A stretch of 51,337 nt of DNA from the NCBI GenBank assembly GCA_007376725.1, contig VMGT01000009.1, positions 1-51,337 on the forward strand. The letters run 5' to 3'. Shown piece after piece: positions 48,521-51,337 of the stretch. The notes under the pieces are model-generated. The model worked only from the letters and a program-made list of their open reading frames with translations, did no database searches and was not told where the DNA came from. Within the stretch, counting starts at the first letter, position 1; every line of letters starts with the position of its first letter. Source of the stretch: Parcubacteria group bacterium Greene1014_15 (GTDB lineage Bacteria > Patescibacteriota > Minisyncoccia > Phycocordibacterales > VMGT01). The translations under genes and the position numbers were made by a program.

Positions 48521-49603
48521 ATGCCAACAGAAAACGAAAAATATACAAACATACAAATCAAAAATCTCGATAATTCCGAGGTTGAAGTAACGGGAGAAAT
48601 CCCGTTTCAAACTGTTGCGACACATCGCCCGAAAGCCCTCAAGCATTTGAGCAATACATTTACCATAGACGGTTTCCGACAAGGGCATATTCCGGAAAAC
48701 GTTCTTATTGCGAAAGTTGGCGAAATCGGTATTTTGGAAGAAATGGCAAATGAGGCGCTTGGAGAAACATTTGTTGCAATTATAGAAGACAAAAATATCA
48801 AAGCTCTTGGGAGACCACATATCACGATCACAAAATTGGCGCCGCAAAATCCCGTGGGTTTTCGTATGCTCATAGCAACAATGCCCGAGATTAATCTGCC
48901 AGAATACAAAGAGATCGCACAGACAATCATGTCCAAAAAAGAAGAAGTCATTGTCGAACAAAAAGAAATTGATGATGCAACGCTGCAAATTCGTAAAGCA
49001 GTGCATCATCATCGGCAAAGCGGTATTTTGGGTCCCGATGGAAAACCGCTTCCATCTATAGAAATACCGGACACAGAATTGCCGCCCCTTGATGACGCAA
49101 TGGTGAAAAGTATCGGGGATTTCAAAGATACAGCCGATTTCACGACAAAACTCACCGAAAATATCAAAACAGAGAAAGCGATACGCGCAAAAGAAAAGAA
49201 ACGAGCTGAAATTCTTGAAAAAATACTGCAGAAAACAACATTCCGGCTTCCGAGGCTCTTTGTCGAAAGCGAACTTGCTAAAATGTTCGCTCAATTCGAG
49301 GGCGATGTTGCGCGTGCAGGCATCTCTTTTGAAGAATATCTCAAACAGATCAAGAAAACTCCTGACGATCTCCGCAAAGAATGGCTTCCCGACGCCGAGG
49401 GCAGGGCTCGCGGAGAACTTATCCTCCATGAAATTGCAGAAAAAGAACAAATAACCGTTCCAGAACATGAGATCAAAGAGGCTACAGACAATCTTATGAA
49501 ACGACACAAAGATGTTTCCGAAGAAAACATCCGCGACTATGTGCGGCATATTCTCACGAACAGTAAAGTGTTTGAATTTTTGGAGAACATAGAGAGCCCT
49601 TAA
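48521..49603 (+). CDS. tig: Trigger factor lacking the PPIase domain
   Basis: Trigger factor is the ribosome-bound chaperone at the nascent chain exit. The N-terminal ribosome-binding domain has the signature DGFRQGHIPENV. After PEINLPEYKEI and the connecting helix, the sequence runs via a short Pro-rich linker straight into LPPLDDAMVKSIGDF, the start of the C-terminal arm domain. The peptidyl-prolyl isomerase domain usually inserted there is missing, giving 360 residues instead of about 430. The C-terminal helices (TFRLPRLFVESELAKMF) are normal. The open frame begins upstream at 48170, but ATG 48521 gives the family start and lies next to a good promoter. clpP follows. Confidence 0.93.
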   Translation: MPTENEKYTNIQIKNLDNSEVEVTGEIPFQTVATHRPKALKHLSNTFTIDGFRQGHIPENVLIAKVGEIGILEEMANEALGETFVAIIEDKNIKALGRPHITITKLAPQNPVGFRMLIATMPEINLPEYKEIAQTIMSKKEEVIVEQKEIDDATLQIRKAVHHHRQSGILGPDGKPLPSIEIPDTELPPLDDAMVKSIGDFKDTADFTTKLTENIKTEKAIRAKEKKRAEILEKILQKTTFRLPRLFVESELAKMFAQFEGDVARAGISFEEYLKQIKKTPDDLRKEWLPDAEGRARGELILHEIAEKEQITVPEHEIKEATDNLMKRHKDVSEENIRDYVRHILTNSKVFEFLENIESP

Positions 49604-49645
49604 CCCGCCCCTTTTATAATAGGATTTACGCAAATCATTCTTTTC

Positions 49646-49722
49646 GTCATTGCGAGGTACTCCGAAGCAATCTAGAACTCTGCTGTTACACTCTGGATTG
49701 CTTCGGAGTACCTCGCGAAGAC
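49646..49722. repeat. GTCATTGCGAGG palindromic repeat, copy 4
   Basis: Arms match copy 1 (GTCATTGCGAGGTACTCCG, GAAGCAATC) with a few changes; the right end reads CTCGCGAAGAC instead of CTCGCAATGAC. It sits between tig and clpP, where it may act as a hairpin between the two genes. Confidence 0.88.
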
Positions 49723-49813
49723 ACTAACATGCGTACGTTCTATACAAAATACGTTTACAAACATACTCATGCCTTGTATATTTTAAGTACTAGATCAACT
49801 TAATCTTATTCTC

Positions 49814-50401
49814 ATGTCCATACTCATCCCCACTGTCATCGAAAAATCCCAGTTTGGCGAACGCGCGTACGACATTTACTCGCGTCTTCTCAAAGAGCGC
49901 ATTATTTTCCTCGGCGGCCCCATTGAAGATTATGTTGCCAACATTGTTATCGCGCAGCTTCTCTTTCTCGAAAACGAAGATGCAAAGAAAAACATTTTTC
50001 TCTATATCAACTCCCCTGGTGGCTCCGTCACTGCAACACTTGCCATGCTTGATACCATGAATTACATCAAGCCCGATGTCTCAACCGTCTGTGTGGGACT
50101 TGCCGCGTCCGGCGCCGCTGTTCTCTTGTCTGCTGGCAAAAAAGGTAAACGATTTGCTCTCCCCAACTCGGAAGTGATGATTCATCAGCCACTTGGTGGA
50201 GCCCAAGGGCAGGCAACCGACATTGAGATCACCGCTCGACACATTCTTGCCACACGCGACCGCCTTAATAAGATTCTCGCTGAAAATACCGGGCAACCAC
50301 TTACACAGATACAAACAGATGTCGAGCGCGACTTTTTCATGACTGCAGAAGAAGCAAAAAAATACGGCCTTATTGACGAAATTTACGGAGGGAAAAAGTA
50401 G
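49814..50401 (+). CDS. clpP: ATP-dependent Clp protease proteolytic subunit
   Basis: The serine protease chamber of the Clp system. The catalytic triad is visible: Ser in [14 protein letters not shown], His in [10 protein letters not shown] and Asp in [27 protein letters not shown] is the conserved substrate-binding strand. The Ser motif has AASGAA where AASMGA is more common. The 195-residue length is normal. No Shine-Dalgarno. tig upstream is the classic neighbour, and clpX would be expected next but the transposase and repeat element lie there instead. Confidence 0.95.
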   Translation: MSILIPTVIEKSQFGERAYDIYSRLLKERIIFLGGPIEDYVANIVIAQLLFLENEDAKKNIFLYINSPGGSVTATLAMLDTMNYIKPDVSTVCVGLAASGAAVLLSAGKKGKRFALPNSEVMIHQPLGGAQGQATDIEITARHILATRDRLNKILAENTGQPLTQIQTDVERDFFMTAEEAKKYGLIDEIYGGKK

Positions 50402-50469
50402 CGAGCGCATGAAAAAGATCCTCGGCGCCGAATATTTCAATCAATTATCGCTTGTTGTCGTTCGTGATC

Positions 50470-50528
50470 TTAGGGTCTATCTCCGATCTTGCTTTCGGTC
50501 TGAAATGAACATAGTGGATAGGCTCTAA
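50470..50528. mobile_element. Minimal IS5-like foldback element
   Basis: TTA, GGGTCTATCTCCGATCTTGC, a short middle, then GTGGATAGGCTC and TAA. The 53-bp core is the shortest full copy in the window: both termini in inverted orientation with TTA/TAA outside. It ends 7 nt before the transposase stop codon. Confidence 0.75.
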
Positions 50529-50535
50529 ACCCGAA

Positions 50536-51337
50536 TCACGATAGGCAACCACCGCCATGGACAGCTCTGGAATTGAATAAACGAGGAGTCGCAAAAAACT
50601 CAAAGAACTTTTTCAGTTGGTAAGCATTCAAAAGTTGGTGCTGTGTTTTTGTCATGATCTTTTTCATATTTGCTTTCACGCCTGTCAGTAATTGCTTGCC
50701 AAGATCGAGTGCTTTCTTGTGCCAGTTTTTACCAAGATAGCCCGCGTCAGCGATGATCATGCCAAAGATGTCGTTCCAGATCATTGCAAGGCCTTTGCGG
50801 TCGTCGACATTTCCTGATGTGATACGAAAATTAAGAATCTGCATCAGTTCATTACAGATGATGTGGAGCTTGAAGCCGTAGAACCATCCCATCGTTGATT
50901 TACTCTTTTTGGCTATGTATTGAGCCACTTTGTTTGAAAACTCACGTTTGATATTGCATGCCGCGAGTTTTGAACTGTCGGCAAACTTCGGGTCTTCGTT
51001 TCTGGTAATGCTTTTGAAAAACGTCATGAATCCGTGAAGGAGAAGCAGCGCCACTACAGACAACGAGTTCATCGCGTAAATGAAGTTTTGATACGCAGGG
51101 AGTCGTGGAAAATCTTTGCGATGGTATGTCTGTACGTGTTGGTGAAAATCTTTCCAATTTCTATGTCCCGTAAAAAACCTGAGAATTGCCAAGCTGACTA
51201 ATTCTGCTAGACTGAGATTGTGTTTGCGTGTTGGTGGTGTCGTATGGCCAGGTCGCTTGAGTGCGTACGTGATCGTTGCGACGACTCCTTTCAAGAAATC
51301 GTCTACGAAACAATATATTGCTATCAAAATGGTGTCG
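50536..51337 (-). CDS. IS982-family transposase, incomplete at both ends
   Basis: A DDE transposase resembling the IS982 family: FADSSKLAACNIKRE holds the first Asp, STMGWFYGFKLHIICNE and SGNVDDRKGL the central part, and IIADAGYLGKNW the second Asp region. The third acidic residue region expected in RxxIE/VE is not found; after LLNAYQLKKFF the sequence is unlike the family and soon stops, so the C-terminus is damaged. The frame is open to the window edge: TTG at 51327 is the first possible start inside, but the true start probably lies beyond. Probably inactive. Confidence 0.8.
   Translation of the reverse strand, partial: DTILIAIYCFVDDFLKGVVATITYALKRPGHTTPPTRKHNLSLAELVSLAILRFFTGHRNWKDFHQHVQTYHRKDFPRLPAYQNFIYAMNSLSVVALLLLHGFMTFFKSITRNEDPKFADSSKLAACNIKREFSNKVAQYIAKKSKSTMGWFYGFKLHIICNELMQILNFRITSGNVDDRKGLAMIWNDIFGMIIADAGYLGKNWHKKALDLGKQLLTGVKANMKKIMTKTQHQLLNAYQLKKFFEFFATPRLFNSRAVHGGGCLS

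Noticed and set aside
48470-49633. Minus-strand 387-residue ORF over tig
   Set aside because: Its Phe/Cys-rich sequence is the complement of trigger factor codons; no domain is recognised.
1-51337. tRNA or rRNA genes
   Set aside because: I saw no cloverleaf with a TTCGANNC arm and CCA end, and no rRNA-like conserved segments; a covariance search would be decisive.

Overview
The window looks like a chromosomal stretch of a Patescibacteria (Candidate Phyla Radiation) bacterium, probably of the Parcubacteria type. Reasons: moderate GC; many lone or very divergent housekeeping genes (a phosphoglycerate kinase with an altered 3-PG loop, a trigger factor without its PPIase domain, a HIT protein lacking the third His); a compact type IV pilus cluster; several secreted or membrane-anchored proteins of kinds common in that group; and near-absence of biosynthetic genes. 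UGA is an ordinary stop (tpiA, pgk), so the genetic code is standard, unlike Gracilibacteria. I see no rRNA, tRNA or CRISPR array. The taxonomic placement is inference.

Layout. 0.2-10.4 kb: recJ, a YjbQ-family protein, a ureohydrolase (agmatinase type), a HIT protein, the coupled glycolytic pair tpiA-pgk and a NYN-domain putative RNase, mixed with small unknown genes. 10.7-15.1 kb: an operon-like group of two NMT1/THI5-type substrate-binding proteins and a large sensor histidine kinase, with no permease or ATPase. 15.2-24.2 kb: a methyltransferase, then a minus-strand type IV pilus operon (pilB, pilC, three prepilin-like proteins) interrupted by a DUF3800 gene. 24.4-28.4 kb: unknown small zinc-finger and membrane proteins, including a 50-residue basic protein overlapping the next gene. 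28.6-33.1 kb: a TrmB-type regulator, a RelE/RHH toxin-antitoxin pair, an AbiE-like antitoxin/nucleotidyltransferase pair and a coiled-coil protein whose reading frame needs a -1 shift at an A7 tract. 33.5-41.9 kb: a secreted MopE/DUF7450 protein, a RAYT (Y1) transposase with inverted flanking repeats, and a large secreted metalloprotease divergent from a histidine kinase. 42.1-50.4 kb: unknown genes, then nusA, ppa, coiled-coil secreted/anchored proteins, an enoyl-CoA hydratase, tig and clpP. The right edge holds a truncated IS982-type transposase.

Two themes cross the window. First, it is full of short non-coding mobile or repeat elements: at least five loci (a sixth is weak) with IS5-like ends (GRRCCTATCCAC next to TTA/TAA), two other foldback elements with 16-18 bp terminal inverted repeats, four near-perfect GTCATTGCGAGG palindromes, and GGGAGGGTGGGAGGG-type repeats. 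Many sit exactly at gene ends. Second, several genes (recJ, the HIT gene, tpiA, trmB-like, tig) have a good -10 box only 6-12 nt before the start codon and no Shine-Dalgarno, suggesting leaderless or nearly leaderless mRNAs, while others have clear AGGAG sites.
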